Assembly: GCA_910589415.1 (NCBI GenBank)
Contig: OU342635.1
Coordinates: forward strand, 8,432,001-8,496,000
Length of the DNA: 64,000 nt
Reading direction: 5' to 3'
Source of the DNA: Malachius bipustulatus
Lineage: Eukaryota; Arthropoda; Insecta; Coleoptera; Melyridae
Shown here: piece after piece, positions 1 to 12,835 of the stretch
How the letters are laid out: the number at the start of each line of letters is the position of its first letter
Numbering within the stretch: the stretch's first letter is position 1
The notes under the pieces: generated by a model
The model's database searches: none
Seen by the model: the letters and a program-made list of their open reading frames with translations, nothing else
Told to the model about the DNA's origin: nothing
Made by a program: the position numbers and the translations under genes

Positions 1-1111
1 CATTCCTATGGCTTCATTAGGGATGATTGTGGTTCCAGGGCTCGATTTCGCGGCTCCGGCAAGTGACTAATTAAGGGGTAAAAGTTTTGAGGCGGGTGCT
101 GATTTCCATGTCATAGAGACAAAAGGTGAATATGCATGAAGCCAATTTGATGAGCCCAGGAGGAGCTCAATGGGACCACGAAAGAGATCAGTTGTAGATG
201 AGGTACTTTACCAGATTGAGGAGTTTTGCATTAGAATACCTGCAGTATAATCATCTTAAATCTCGCCGGGGATGAATAAATTTAATGAATTAACTGTGCT
301 GATAATGTATTTTTACCTTACGCATAATTTATCTGAAGAAGAACAAACCATTAACTTTCTCTCTCATGGGAATATTCAGGGCGTTTCTTTAATATTGCGA
401 AAAAATTTATAGATTCTTTGGTAAAAAATAAGTGCATTAATCCCCATTAATGTGTATTCGAAAATGCATCATTTTTGGGATACAGTGTATCAAAAAAAGA
501 TGTTTTTTCCAGTTTTTTTAAGATATCTTGGGAAACATGTTTTACCGTTGATATTAGCTACTTTTTTAATGGTTCATATTTCATGTTTCAAAAAATGTGC
601 AGGAAAATGAAAGGCAAAAAAAACTTCTCTCAATCTTAAAATCTTCAAAGGAAATAAAAAACGTCGTATTAAAAAGGTACTTATATCAATGATAAGACAT
701 GTACAAAATCTGAGTTCTGTATCTCAAATTGTTCCAGAGATATCTTCGAAAAACAGGAGAGATTATATCTTGTTGACACTCCAAAAAAGCGATTCATTTT
801 CGGACACATGTTAGTGGGAATTTTTTTTCTTATTTTTGACCAAAGAATTTGCCTTCTAAATATTAAAAAAACGCCCTGTAATGTGTACTAACCTATTTTT
901 TGGATAGGTTCTGATTCAATTTTAATAAGATATTATATGAACTTTTTTTTATCTCTCACCATTGGTATCTTGAGAACTAGCAGAAATCTAGGGTCGGTTA
1001 AAGTAGAGAAAGCTGCACAATTTTATGCTTATCGAGAATCCAAAACAACAAAATCTAGGTCTGTACCATATTTTGTATCATTTGATTTGATAATTTTTAT
1101 TGAACCCTCTT
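1..1111. other. AT-rich non-coding DNA
   Basis: I see no gene here. Reading frames are short and have no recognisable protein content. Long runs of A and T dominate. Confidence 0.4.
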
Positions 1112-1329
1112 TAATGTTGAATTTTTGTCTTCTAATTTATTAGGATTTAGGTTCTTTGATAAAAATATTATTTTTTCAAAAGATTTTTATAAAAAATTGA
1201 GACGTGAACAATAAACATGACCAATCGGTCCCGAAACCTCTTAATTAGTTATAAAAATATTTTAAAAAAATAATATTTCATCGAAAAGCCTAAGCTCAAA
1301 TAAATTAGAAGACAAAGATTCAATATTTC
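1112..1329. repeat. Imperfect inverted repeat, small fold-back
   Basis: The left arm (about 1112-1199) and the right arm (about 1241-1329) are imperfect reverse complements; both contain TTTGTCTTCTAATTTATT followed by ATATTATTTTTT. About 40 bp of unrelated sequence separates them. It is probably the remnant of a small fold-back transposon. No terminal duplication is clear. Confidence 0.6.
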
Positions 1330-2888
1330 GTATCATTATAGATAGTATGATTATTCGTTGTGACTCACATGTTTCTAGATCGTGTCAGCGATTCGGCATT
1401 TGTAAAATGTTAGATTGAAGATGGATGGAACATAGTTTAAAGAATTTACAGCGCACTGACGCAAGACGCTTGTAGATTCATGCAGAAACATCCAAAACGT
1501 TTTTAACTCAGATTTGAGTGAGGTTTGTAAGCTGTCAAAATTTATTGATTGTAACCTGATTTGAAAGATTTGGGGTGTTTTGTAGTTGAAAATGTTATGT
1601 TGGCTTGCCTAGAATATGACTACACATCCGAAAAAGTGAAATAGGAATGAATTTTTACTGAGTTATTAACGATCAGACAGGCAGACAGACGGAGAGATGA
1701 GATTTTATGCGAATAATAAGTGAAGAAAAATTACTCTAGTGGTAAAAAAAAATAATAATATTCTTCAATTTAAAACTTTCATAGCGCACATAGCTTTATT
1801 ATAATAGGAAAGCTGTATGTCGGTGACGCTTTTCGGAGTTTCAGATGAATATACAGAGAAATGGAAAAATTAATGAAATTAGGATACATTTTTGACTATT
1901 TATTGATCTAATGCAAATCTTGGTGAAATAATTTTCTGCAGATTTTCCTAAGCCACAGGCGAACACACAAATCGAGAAATGGATTTGCAATCAGGAGGAA
2001 ATAAACAGAAATTATTCATAAACATAGAGCAACTGAACATACTTGAGTAAGGTGTTACTACTTAAAACTTCAGTAAGTGACATGATTATGTTCTGAAGTT
2101 GCTGAAAGTATAAATATTAGATTAGCTTTTCCAAAGTTATTAGCAAACATAATTATACTTACCTAAGTGGTGACAGAGAAACTTTACGTGAAGACAAGAA
2201 TTGAAATTATTCATGGTATTAGAATAACTAAACAGATATAAATAGGTGTCCAGCTAAAGCTTTAATAAATAATATGACTCCATTTTGTTACGAAACTCAA
2301 TCTATTCTTTTTAATTAATTTTACAATAACTTCCAAATAAGATAACCAATTATTCTTCTTCTTAACCTTTAAATTGTACTAAGAGCCACTTCTCGACCTT
2401 TCCAACTGAACTGTTCTGAATCATATTCCAAAGTTCTCTCCACAGCCCACTTACTAGCCTTCTTCTTATTATTATTACCTTTACTTTGGATCTTACTTCA
2501 ATGACACTTTCCAAATAATCTTCCTCGGGTAGCGTTTAAAACTATATGGACTCATGCGCGGAACTCGCGCTCTAAGCTAGTTTCTCACGTCATGTCAACT
2601 TTCTAGAACAGCTGACAAATATTCCGCACGACTACATTCCTGAATCTATACGTCCAGAATCTACATAAACAAGAAGATGAAACGTGTTTGATGTTTCTAG
2701 CCTCCATTTCCAAATAAATTGATTCATAATAGAGTCATGATAGATGAACATACAGATAAGATATATCAAGAAAAATTTACGATCGGAAATTATCGTAAAA
2801 AAAATCATTGAAATATTATACAATAGGAGGAGTGTCGCGAATGCTTGTTATGCTCTTTAAAAAAAGCAATTATTATATATCGCACCTG
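1330..2888. other. AT-rich non-coding DNA
   Basis: No coding potential, RNA gene or repeat structure was recognised. The 63-codon minus-strand frame at 2632-2823 has no recognisable domain and overlaps nothing else of note. Confidence 0.4.
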
Positions 2889-3740
2889 TACCGGGTGGTC
2901 CATCATTTATGTCCACCCCCGAAGTGGAGGTTAATTTTAAAGATAAAAAATTGAAACTTTGAGGATTTGTGTAATTAATATAGGACCATATTATAATGAC
3001 ATAATCAGATTAATTATTTTTTTTTGTTGAGCCATCAGCGATAAAAAACTGTAATTTGGTGTTAATGTGACCAAAATAAATTCGATTTTTCTTTAATACA
3101 TTGATAGAAATCGATTAAGAAAATCAAAATCGCTCAAAAGAAATATCAAGAAACTAATTACAAGCCTTTACTTAAATAAAATACGTAAAATATGGAAATT
3201 ACAGCTAGAATAATTGATTTACGGAAGCAATAAAACTATCAGGATTTTGAAGGGCTGATATAGCACAAATGTTAAGTAAACATATCCTAAGTAAACATTC
3301 ATAAAAGAAGCCCCATTCAAGTTCAATGGCACATTCTTCTGACTGCTTTGAAGATTATTTATGGTAGGTACCTACCCTCATTAGATTTGTGAGTTTTATT
3401 ACTCTACCATATATCAATCATTTCACCTGTCATTTACATATTTTAAGTATTTTATTTAATTAAAGGCTTGTAATTAGGTTTTTGATATTTATTTTAATCG
3501 ATTTTGAGTTTATTAATCGATTTCTATCGGTGTATTAAAGAAAAATAGAATTTATTTTGGTCACATTAACACCAAATTACAGTTTTTTATTGCTGATATC
3601 TCAACTAAAAAAAAATAATTAATCTGATTATGCCATTATGTGATCATATATTAATTACACAAATCCTCAAAGTTTCAATTTTTTATCTTTAAAATTAACC
3701 TCTATTTCGGGGGTGGACATAAGTGATGGACCACCCTGTA
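2889..3740. mobile_element. Fold-back DNA transposon, copy A (852 bp)
   Basis: The element starts TACCGGGTGGTCC and ends GGACCACCCTGTA. The two arms (about 2889-3250 and 3380-3740) are long near-perfect reverse complements; both carry the GTCCACCCCCGAA segment next to the terminus and a CAAAATAAATTCGAT-like block further in. There is no transposase ORF, so it is non-autonomous. The central part (about 3250-3380) is not palindromic. A second copy lies at 59491-60340 in the opposite orientation. Confidence 0.85.
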
Positions 3741-5200
3741 GAGCGAAAAGGGGCTAAGCGGCAAACACAAAACTGTTGGGCATGCACCAAGAAAGCAGTA
3801 GTTTTTGGAATAATTTTTTTTTGCATTACATTATTTTGTCCTTTTCATGTTAAGAGTTTTGTGTACAAACAAATATTATTAAAAGAGGTACGTTTGGACA
3901 TATTACTTATAAAGAATAATATTAGATTTTGGGGAAAAATGCCGCTTGGCCCCTTTATAACTTTCTCTTTAGGGAAAATATTTTAAAATACCATGATCAC
4001 TGAAAGGTTCTAAGTGCAAGAAGTTTGGTGCTTTGTACAAAAATATATTTAGCAGCAAGGTGCCAACCACCTATGCTAGGGTACTTGGAACTTTTTGCAC
4101 TCATTCTTATTTAAATGTTGCAAACCCTCGGGTGTAACCTTACAAAAACGTAAGCTGGGTAGCGGATTAGTGGAAATGTTGCTATGGTGGATATCTCAAA
4201 ATAGCTCAATTACCGTCCTTCTCACTCTACAGGGGAGGTTAGAAAATATATGAAATTACAGATACTTTTGAAAATTTGTTGGTACAATAATTATTAAAGA
4301 CACAACACACAAGACTGCACCATCACTCTATTTGTATTTTTCGCTTAACGTGTATTACTGGTTGCCGGTATGTTGACAAGAAAACTTTTCGGTCACGCGC
4401 GCTTCATACTATGGTTGTCAAAAAAAGTTCCCGACCCGAAAAGTCGCCAATTTTTTTTTTGAAGACAAAAAAAATTTCTGAAACTTGATATCTCAATGAA
4501 AAATAAGACATATAACTAGCAGGGCGTCGGCCGGTTTTGAAGCGTTGTGCGACTTATTAGTGACGCTAAAAAACATTGACCCCCCCCCCCCCCCCCCCCA
4601 TACAGAGAACATGTCCGTTACTTTTCGGTTATTAAAGTTCATAAAACTCCGAATTACACGAAATAGTTTAAAAATCTTGTGAGTCACTGGAGATAAATTT
4701 CAAAGAAAGAGTTATCACTGTATAGGTACCGTATCTTCTCCCATACAAAATTTATCCGTCATTCCGGACTAATAAGAGAGCAAGTAAAGGAATCAGGGGT
4801 GCACAATAAGCCCATTTGAGGCTGAGGTGCTTCCGGTGACTAAGAAAGGAATCAGGGAAACTACAGGAATATTTGACACAATCTGCATAGAGGTAGGGGC
4901 CCCTGCAACGCATTTTCTGGCACGAGAGATCAAAAACATCAACTCTGAGTTAATTTTTTTAATGTCAACGCGTTAACATAAAATGACAATCTCAGGTGAT
5001 GAATATCCTATTTGTTATGAGCATTCTACGAATAAACCAATTCACCATAATAATGAAATCACCGCAAGTGCCGGTCATAATTCTAGATTTGTGGTCGGAA
5101 TAATTTCCACCAACTCGGTTTGCATTTATACAGTTAGGGCGTTTATAGTCCCCCACGACCTTAAATTTTTAACCAACCGAATGAATAGAACTTTGAAACA
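3741..5200. other. Non-coding, with a poly-C tract
   Basis: There is no supported gene. A run of 20 cytosines lies at 4580-4599 and creates a spurious poly-Gly reading frame on the minus strand. The 78-codon plus-strand frame at 4983-5219 runs into the start of an inverted repeat and is not convincing. Confidence 0.4.
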
Positions 5201-6500
5201 AAAACTAAATCAGTCATGAGTTTTACTACTTTTTGACGTTTGACATTTCTATCAAATTCCAAAGATGACGTCGCAGTCGCAGATGTACTCCCCCCTACCC
5301 TCTTTAAATTATGAAGACTAGTCAAAAAATTCTTGTCAAAGTTATTCGGATCAAAAATTAAGGGGAAGGGGCACTATAAATGTCCTCACTGACGCAAATG
5401 CTGTTAAAATTGACATCTTACGTAATTTTTGTGAGGATAATTTAATAGTATATTATGCAACGAGCTTATAATGAAGGCTATTAATACGCGAGTATGATGG
5501 TTAAGATACGAGCCGTAGGCGAGTGTCTTAACCATCATAAGAGCGTATTAATAGCCATTATCTGCGAGTTCCATACACTATTTTTTCTACGACCCTTTTT
5601 TATTTCATAGAAAAGATTGAAAAATTATATATTTTAACAATGATCCGTGTACAATTGCGGATCATTGAGGTTAAGATAGGTTGCTTACGCATATTAGGTA
5701 CCAAATTTTCTTTTCGTCGCTAAGATTATTCTGCTGAGACATGTTTTAGTATCAAGTTTAAGGGCACTACTCACTACTGCGTAATTTTTATTATGCGAAG
5801 TTCGAATTCCGAATTTTACGCTTTGATTTTCAGCACGGTGTAAGATAACTATTCAGTAATAATTTTAATAACATTGTCAGCCATTAATTACGATATTGCT
5901 TACATGCGCACGCGACGGTCACGGTCGCAGCGTTGCCGCTTTGAATACTATATCACGGACCGCTACGAATGATATAATACTTTATCTTCCTATCTTTTAC
6001 ACGATATACCTACCTATCAAATTAATTAAGGTAACATAAAATCTTGATAAATTTTCTTTGAATGTTACTTATGTTCTAAATTAAATAAACGTTCAGAATT
6101 TTTTTTCAGAAATACAGAACTTATATCACAAGGCAATTTTTGTCGTGAGTATGACAACTCTGTGACTTCGGTTGGCTTGCCGACCCGATTGTGAGCGAAC
6201 AGGTACCGATTCGATTGCAAATGCTCCTCTGCCATTGGATAGCTTGACCAGTGCTTTAATGAAAATTTGTATCTTAATGAGACCCATTAAAGCACTGGTG
6301 ATTCATACTTAATATGCAGATTAAAGGTTGGGAGTAGAAAAATACATTTAACATGAGGTCTCACATGATCCCCTTCATGCCATTCAAAAACTTGAAGTTG
6401 ACACGTCATCTTTGGCATTTGACAGAAATGTCAAACATCAAAAAGTCATAAAATTCATAATATTTGATTTAGCTTTTGTTCTATTCAGTTAAAAATTTAA
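5160..6500. repeat. Inverted-repeat element with internal hairpins
   Basis: The segments around 5160-5270 and 6395-6500 are imperfect reverse complements; each contains TTTGACATTTCT and AAAGATGACG. Two strong hairpins lie inside. One is 5466-5507 against 5521-5562 with a GAGCCGTAGGCGAG-type loop. The other is 6247-6261 against 6285-6299 (stem ACCAGTGCTTTAATG). A smaller one is at about 5638-5668. The whole is probably a non-autonomous fold-back element or several nested ones. No transposase is present. Confidence 0.6.
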
Positions 6501-6515
6501 ATTAAGGGAGTACTA

Positions 6516-7556
6516 TCGTGTGAGCAAATGAAAACATAATTTAGGTAGGCCTTGGAAAAAAATTTCATGTCTTAGATTGGATCTGTAAAACTGTAAATCG
6601 AAATTTTTGGTTTGTAAAATCGTAAACTCATTCTAACATTGCCTTCTTCTTGTTTTCCTAAATTCGTAGATGTGGCCTTTACACTTTCAAATAATCTCCC
6701 ACTTTCGACAAGGTTAGGCAACCAATTATTATTCTATCATTCAAAAAATTAGTTTTTGTCAAATAATAATTATTTTGACATTTGCTGAAATAAGGTGCAT
6801 TTCTTGAATAACGCAGACATCAATAATTATTCGGAGATTATTCCAATTACCGTGAAGTTTGTTGGATTATTGACACTGTGAAACCCGAAAAAATGTCATG
6901 TTCAAGAGTTCAAGTCAAAGCAATAAGGATAAATACCCAGATAGGTGGTACGGTTCAAAAAACAATTACGGCCCTGAAGATGAAATGCGTTCATACACAG
7001 AAATGAACGTTTGTGTATGAACAACCATGCAACAACCACGTTATCTTTACAACCATGCAATGCCTTAAATTTGCCGGAATATCGTCAGATTATTCCATTT
7101 TATGAACGTAATTCGAACGAGAAAAAAAAAGCAAATAAAATAATAATTCAAAAGTATTACAATATTAAATGTAAGTAACTGTCAGATTCACAATTTTTTT
7201 TTTCAATTTAATACTAATTTTTGCAATTTACTAATATTATGCACAGAACTGATTCACAAATGTGTTCCTTCAACCCTCCGAGTGCACTACTTCAAGCGTC
7301 GTCATCGCGGTTAGATGACGATAATGCTAGATTTTTATCAATCGAGCGAATTGGTTATTTGTATAAACGCATCCAGAGTTTTACATGTCTGCAGAGTGTA
7401 ATTCATGAACGCACCCCAGACCACTCAAAATTACAAAATAAGAAAAATAAGACATTTAAAGTAATTAATGACAGTGATTTTATCGTAGAATTCAATCTAA
7501 GACATGAAATTTTTTTCCAGGGCCTACCTAAATTATGTTTTCATTTGCTCACACGA
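6516..7556. repeat. Inverted repeat with 63-bp arms
   Basis: The left arm 6516-6578 and the right arm 7494-7556 are almost perfect reverse complements, with CGTGTGAGCAAATG at the outer edges. About 915 bp of unpaired sequence lies between, including a small hairpin near 6987-7021. The 124-codon frame at 7221-7595 runs through the right arm and is not supported as a gene. The structure fits a non-autonomous DNA transposon. Confidence 0.6.
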
Positions 7557-7599
7557 TATAAACGTCCTCACTGTATTCTTAAATCAACTGCCTAAGGAA

Positions 7600-8010
7600 G
7601 ATACTTCAGTCTTAGAGATATCAATGAAGCGGAGTACAAAATAAATACTGAATATAAATTATTATGGTGCTATTATTACCTACCAGCAGTTCGTGTTAAA
7701 TAAATAAATTATATTAAATGAAGTGTAAATAAATAGGTAGTTATATTTAATCAATAAATAATTAATTATTTGAGTCTAAAATTCGATCAAAGTTTCAACG
7801 GTAAATCCATTATCGTTAGACCTATGTGGAGAAAATATACGTTAATAAATTATTCAAAATCATTTTTAAATATTAATTTCCTTGACAAATTTTGATATAA
7901 AATATTAGATTTGATTTGGGTCTTTTAGAGCTTAAGTTTTTGTGTCTTTTTTTAAGCTTAACAGGGAGAAAGAGATTATAAAGTATATGGAGATTAATAT
8001 AATAGATCCA
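7600..8010. other. AT-rich non-coding DNA
   Basis: Nothing recognisable. Many AATAAA and TTAATTAA-like strings occur by composition. Confidence 0.4.
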
Positions 8011-8466
8011 TCATGGAAAGTTATGAGTTGCTATATCTGGTAACGAAAACACCGCTTGAATTAATATGTCATTGTTAGAAGACCGTAAAAATAGTCCGGC
8101 TAAAATTTGAAATATCTCTGAAAGGTTCTCATGATTAATGTAAAACGTCTCAAAAAAATGCCGCTTCTGGGAGAGGTAGTAGGAGAGGAAGGCGAGAGTT
8201 TCCTGCTTATCCAATAATAGGTACGACAGGCGAAGAAGAAAATGGTGAAAAATTAATAAACACGAACGAAGGATGTTATCTGCATGTAAATCTGAGCGGA
8301 GCTGCATTAAAAAAGAACAAAATTCTTGCAGTGAAATTTGCTTTCTGGTTGCGTATGTGTGAGCTGTAACCAGTTTTATTTCATGACCGTGTATATTGAT
8401 GTTTTGCTTGAATAAATGAAAGCTAAATAATATTTTAGTTTGCAAAGCATAAACAAGTCTTTTCAT
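8011..8466 (-). CDS. Uncharacterised 151-codon ORF, doubtful
   Basis: An ATG-initiated 151-codon frame runs on the minus strand. It is long for this AT-rich background, and the predicted protein is rich in Leu, Phe and His with amphipathic stretches (residues 90-150). I recognise no family, signal peptide or convincing membrane segment. No clear splice sites or poly(A) signal fix its ends. It could be a real single-exon gene, a decayed gene fragment or chance. Expression or a protein match in a related species would decide. Confidence 0.25.
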   Translation of the reverse strand: MKRLVYALQTKILFSFHLFKQNINIHGHEIKLVTAHTYATRKQISLQEFCSFLMQLRSDLHADNILRSCLLIFHHFLLRLSYLLLDKQETLAFLSYYLSQKRHFFETFYINHENLSEIFQILAGLFLRSSNNDILIQAVFSLPDIATHNFP

Positions 8467-10981
8467 TCTGCATGCAGAAACCTACTTATGAAATATAATT
8501 TTCAAAGCTCCATACTTTCGTCTTAGGTCGGCCGGTACCTACCTACTACATAGCACCAGCACTTGAAAACAACATATAGGGAAAATTGAAATTGGAATTG
8601 AAATAGAGGAGAAACGAACAATAAAACATGCTCAATTTTCCGATACGATAAATTTATTACCGTTTCCAGGACGCCCGTACAGGGAGATCCGTTCTTTTTT
8701 CATGAACGGATATCCTGGATGTAAAGCAAATCATTATTCCATATCGAATAGGTGTGCGTGGGGCCTGGGGTCCAAATCCCCTCCGGCTGGCCTCTTTCAG
8801 CATTTCCATATGTAGCGTCAGGCGATTGCTGTAAATCCAGCAGTAACGTTGCTTGAAGCCTGAGCCTGGAACCTGGAACCACCGGGGGAATCCTATTCCT
8901 CCCGTTGCTCCCCTGAAACGGCACTCCTTTTACGGGATAGCCGATCTCTCAGATGTTCCGCGCTCGTTGTCGACATATGTGATTTGTCAGCAAATCATGC
9001 TAATATCTGATGTTAGAAAACTCGCCGTAGAAACGCGTTGCTGATGTCTCTTGGGTTTTATGCTCTGTTATACCAAAACCATCCGGGCTATTTCTTTATA
9101 TTTTCTCTTTTATATAAACACAGCGCGCGGGATCGAGAACATTGGTCCGCTATTGTTTCAAATAAGTTAAATAAACAATCCCAAATCTAGAGTGATGGGC
9201 GAATGGTACTAAATCAATTGAAGGATCTAACCAAATGACGCCTCACGTTGTATAGTGGATGGATACTGTGCTTTATTTATGTTACTTCAGACTTAGAGGG
9301 ACCTGAAACACGTCATTCATGCCTAAATAATTCAATCAATCATTGTCATGTATCTAATCCTCATTATTGGGAGGCTGCTGAAGAAGCCCGAGATTTAAAT
9401 AATACTTTCCCTATCCCTATTTTAAATTTCAACTGATATGAAATATGTATTGGGAACTGAAATGTCCGTGGATTTGATCTTGATATTTTTTGCGGGGGAG
9501 ACGAAGCATTAAGATATTTTCTATGACATTTATCCCTGTTAAATCTACCCTGAATCAACATCGCGTTAACATTACTTCAAACCGAATTGTCTTTTGAAAT
9601 TCTCCAGATTACTTCCTGCTTTTGCTCGGTGATTTGAATTTTATTGTTTCCCTATTTCTTTCTCTCTCTCTTCTCTCTCTAAGTACATGTTTTACTATTG
9701 AGGATGTTTGGTGAAGATAGAGCAAACAATTCATGCGAAACCTTTCCTCCAGGTATCCAGTGTTAACTGGTACCTGCTCTCATAGACGCAGAGGGTCGGA
9801 AATAATTAATTTTCTGGGTGTTTCGATTCACTTACAACCTATAACTTGCATTTATTAGAATTAAAAATGGAACTATTCAAGAAAAAAAAACAAATTAATC
9901 CGTCGCAGACGAATCGCTGGTCTATTTGCGTGACGTGACCGAGGCTAATGAACAAAATCTTTTCTCTCCTACCTCTAACACTGATCTGACCTGTCTTCGA
10001 GTCCCTTTTGTCATTGAATCGGCCACTGACAGAGATTACGTATACAGCCCAGCGTATGTGGATTTATTGGCATTATCTGTACGAATCACGGTTTTTATAC
10101 AAACTGGCAATCTCTGGTACGGTCGTATGCGTTCCCCCGCTCGTCTTTGGTTATGTGATGACATGGAATCACCTGGTAGGAAGTTAAATGAAAGAAAAAT
10201 TAAATTACTCAGAATAAATTCTTCAAAAATTTCAGGAACGCAAATCTTTTTTTATTCTCGATTTGAATTTAAAGTAAACAAATCATTCTATAATTTTTTC
10301 ATTTCGCTTTTGAAGCTAGATTAACGAAATAAAATTTAAAAAAAAATTAAATTAATAATTAACAGGGAAAAGAACGTTATAAAAAGCATTCCTAGGAATG
10401 ATCATCGTCGTAATCTTTATTTCTTTTAGTTGATACAATTATTAATAAACAATTCATCCCGTTGCATTATCAAAGAGTTCCGATTCGATTAATCTTCAGC
10501 GATGTCGCGATCGACATTCTTTCCGTTAAGGATTCGTATACCTACGATTCCGGTGATTAAAAAACCGGCAGGGATGAATAATTAATCCTTTCTAATCGGT
10601 AATGATTTCATATACGAGGAACGCGGGCGACGACTAATTTATTTCCCGAAGGCATCAGTGGTGAAAATAAGAAGTCATCAATTTGTTCTGCCGGGTTTCC
10701 AGGACGGGAAATAATTACGTAGCAACGGAAGTTATTAACTTGTTTAGACTTTTTCCTCCTTATCCTGATCACGACTGAGAAGGCCGAATAAAATAATGAA
10801 TCCAATTACCCATAATTTAAAGGTACGGCGGCGCCTGTATTGATTTTTTGTTCCCAATTAATGATATTCTGAATGGCCCATTGGTGACACGTGCCTGGGA
10901 AGACGACACGTGTATCTCAGCGTGCACCCACACAAGATACAAATCGTCTCGACGAAGACATCATGTAAATATCTTGTTAGT
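8467..10981. other. Intergenic, mixed composition
   Basis: No gene is supported. A GC-richer patch lies at 8640-9050, a CT-rich microsatellite at about 9655-9685 (TCTCTC runs), and a second GC-richer patch at 10490-10770 rich in GATTAA/TAATTA strings. The 132-codon plus frame at 9926-10324 has no recognisable content. The last 150 bases may include the 3'UTR of the minus-strand carrier gene, but no clear AATAAA follows its stop. Confidence 0.35.
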
Positions 10982-11888
10982 TTAAGTAAACGTATAATAT
11001 AAATGGTACAGTTTTTCATACACGTAAAAAAATGTTAAGGTCTGGGGCACATTTTTGATCACGTAGGGCGTAAAACCTTTCCATAGAGAGAAGAAACCTT
11101 CTTTAGTTACTATCACATACCAGACATGCAGGAAATCTTTATAAGTTCGCTTATCGCCGACTACTTTCATATTCTGCAACCTAAAATTATAATTAGGATC
11201 ACTCGTTACCCTAAAAAACTATTCTCACCTCGTCTTAGCGATATCGAACGGTAAAGTACAAATAGTTGCTGAGAATGATACTACTACACCACAAGTGATA
11301 AATGGTATCAAAGTATCACGACTAATGCTGATCGCATTATTTCCACTCTCTTTCATCTTCTGCTTACATTCCATATAGGACACCAATACAGAAATATTAA
11401 CAGCAATAGCTCGACACACCGCAGGACCCATTCCTCTCCAAAGCGCTAGAACTCCTTCCTCCCGTACCACCATCTCCATTGTTTGAAACATAGTTCTATA
11501 ACCTCTCCTTTCCAAGACAGGGCGACGTCGATCCAGCATCATTCTTACCACAGCGATATCAAAAGGCAGTCCTGCAACAACTCCCAAAGCGCCAGTAAAT
11601 GAGCCTATCGCGATCTTGATGGGCAGTTCTGGAATCTTTCCACCGTGTCTTCGGGCGTGGAGGTCGATGAGGACTTGGAAGAGACCGACTCGAACTCCAG
11701 CGTAGATGGTTTGACGTACTAATGATGCCATGAAACCGGTGTATAAGCCCAGGGCTCCTTGCTCGCGGAAAATGGAACGGGTTTCCTTCCAGGCTGCTAT
11801 ACGCTCGTGGCGGTTTCCTCCTTCGTTTATGATTTGCATGCGGGTTTTGAGGAGTTTGAAGGGGTAGGCTACTATGAGCCCACTTAAC
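10982..11888 (-). CDS. Mitochondrial carrier, 2-oxoglutarate/malate type (SLC25A11-like), 5' end incomplete
   Basis: Two coding exons are clear on the minus strand. Exon 11888-11229 (after a TTTCAG acceptor) is joined across a 48-bp intron (11228-11181, GTGAGA...TTTTAG) to 11180-10982. The splice restores an Arg codon and gives 286 residues, ending at TAA. All three solute-carrier repeats are visible: PFKLLKTRMQ, PFDIAVVRMM and PFDIAKTRLQ, with EEGVLALWRG and EGFFSLWKGFTPY typical of the oxoglutarate/malate carrier. Such carriers sit in the inner mitochondrial membrane and exchange 2-oxoglutarate for malate; substrate identity here is inferred from family resemblance. Repeat 1 has Lys where Asp or Glu is usual after Pro-X. 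The initiator exon is not resolved: the ATG of the second repeat region (11839) is too far in to be the start. Confidence 0.9.
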
Positions 11889-12790
11889 CTGAAATGTGAA
11901 TTATTGTTTCAGAAATCAGGGTTACGCTAGGTTAGCCTAGATTTGAATTTTGGTCAACTCATCTTGACACTGACATCTGGAAAGATTCCCTTCCCTTGAT
12001 GGTGATAATTGTGCCAGAAGCCTTTTTTTTTGATAAACAGTCTTTTAGTCTGAACGGTCTTAGAACCTCTAAAATCTTAAGAATTCTTTTCCGACAACTC
12101 ATGCACCAAACAACGTCTGCTGTTTCCGTCGTCTTTAACTTGATTTCAACTCTTTTTTAATCAAAACATCTATGAAAAGGTTGACATCGTGATACTTTTT
12201 TGCAAAATGTAACAGAATTGTGGCTCCAGCTGTTGCACTGTATTTTCAAATTCATATTTGTAATTAAATTGTCTTCAACGCCAATTTTGGAACAAGAGAC
12301 GCGCGCATTTTAACATGGTCCCGATGCTAGGTCGATTATAAAAGTTCACAACACAAACGATATAAACAACTGAAAAAATAATTCCGTTTCCCTGGACGTA
12401 TTGACTCCTGAGGAACTTTCCTTTTGCATCTAGTTGAAGTGTGTTGACCTACGACGAATCCGCTTGCCTAGCCACATGTTAAGTGTATACGTTATCGATC
12501 ACCGATATATTGTGAGAACAATTAATTATTGTTTCATTATTTCGATTGACATAAGTGTTTTGACCCAACATTCTCAAACAAACTCGTAGGCTGGTAGCTA
12601 TAAACGTGATCGGTCTCGTCAGAAAGAGCATGTCAGTATGACAATATGTCAATATAATAACGCATATGAGCAATAAGCGCATACTGGTGTGTGATGATGT
12701 ATTATACTCTTCGCCGTTAGATGTTGCATAAGGCAACATGTATTGTGTTAGACTTAAACGGCATGGCACTTTTTGACAGCCGCACTCACC

Positions 12791-12835
12791 TCGCCTTCCC
12801 AACAATGCGTGAGCTTTCCAGTTCTATTGCTCATT
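12791..12835 (-). other. Candidate first coding exon upstream of the carrier
   Basis: A minus-strand ATG is followed by 15 open codons (MSNRTGKLTHCWEGE) and a consensus donor GAG|GTGAGT. Position and strand suit the N-terminus of the carrier. However, it ends in phase 0 while the next known exon (11888) needs two bases from its predecessor, so a short middle exon would be required, or this belongs to something else. Confidence 0.3.

Noticed and set aside
4493..4687. Small minus-strand frame with a Gly run
   Set aside because: It is created by the 20-base poly-C tract.
7221..7595. 124-codon plus-strand frame
   Set aside because: It runs into the right arm of an inverted repeat, has no family and no codon bias.
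9926..10324. 132-codon plus-strand frame
   Set aside because: No recognisable domain; second half is low-complexity Lys/Phe-rich from AT composition.
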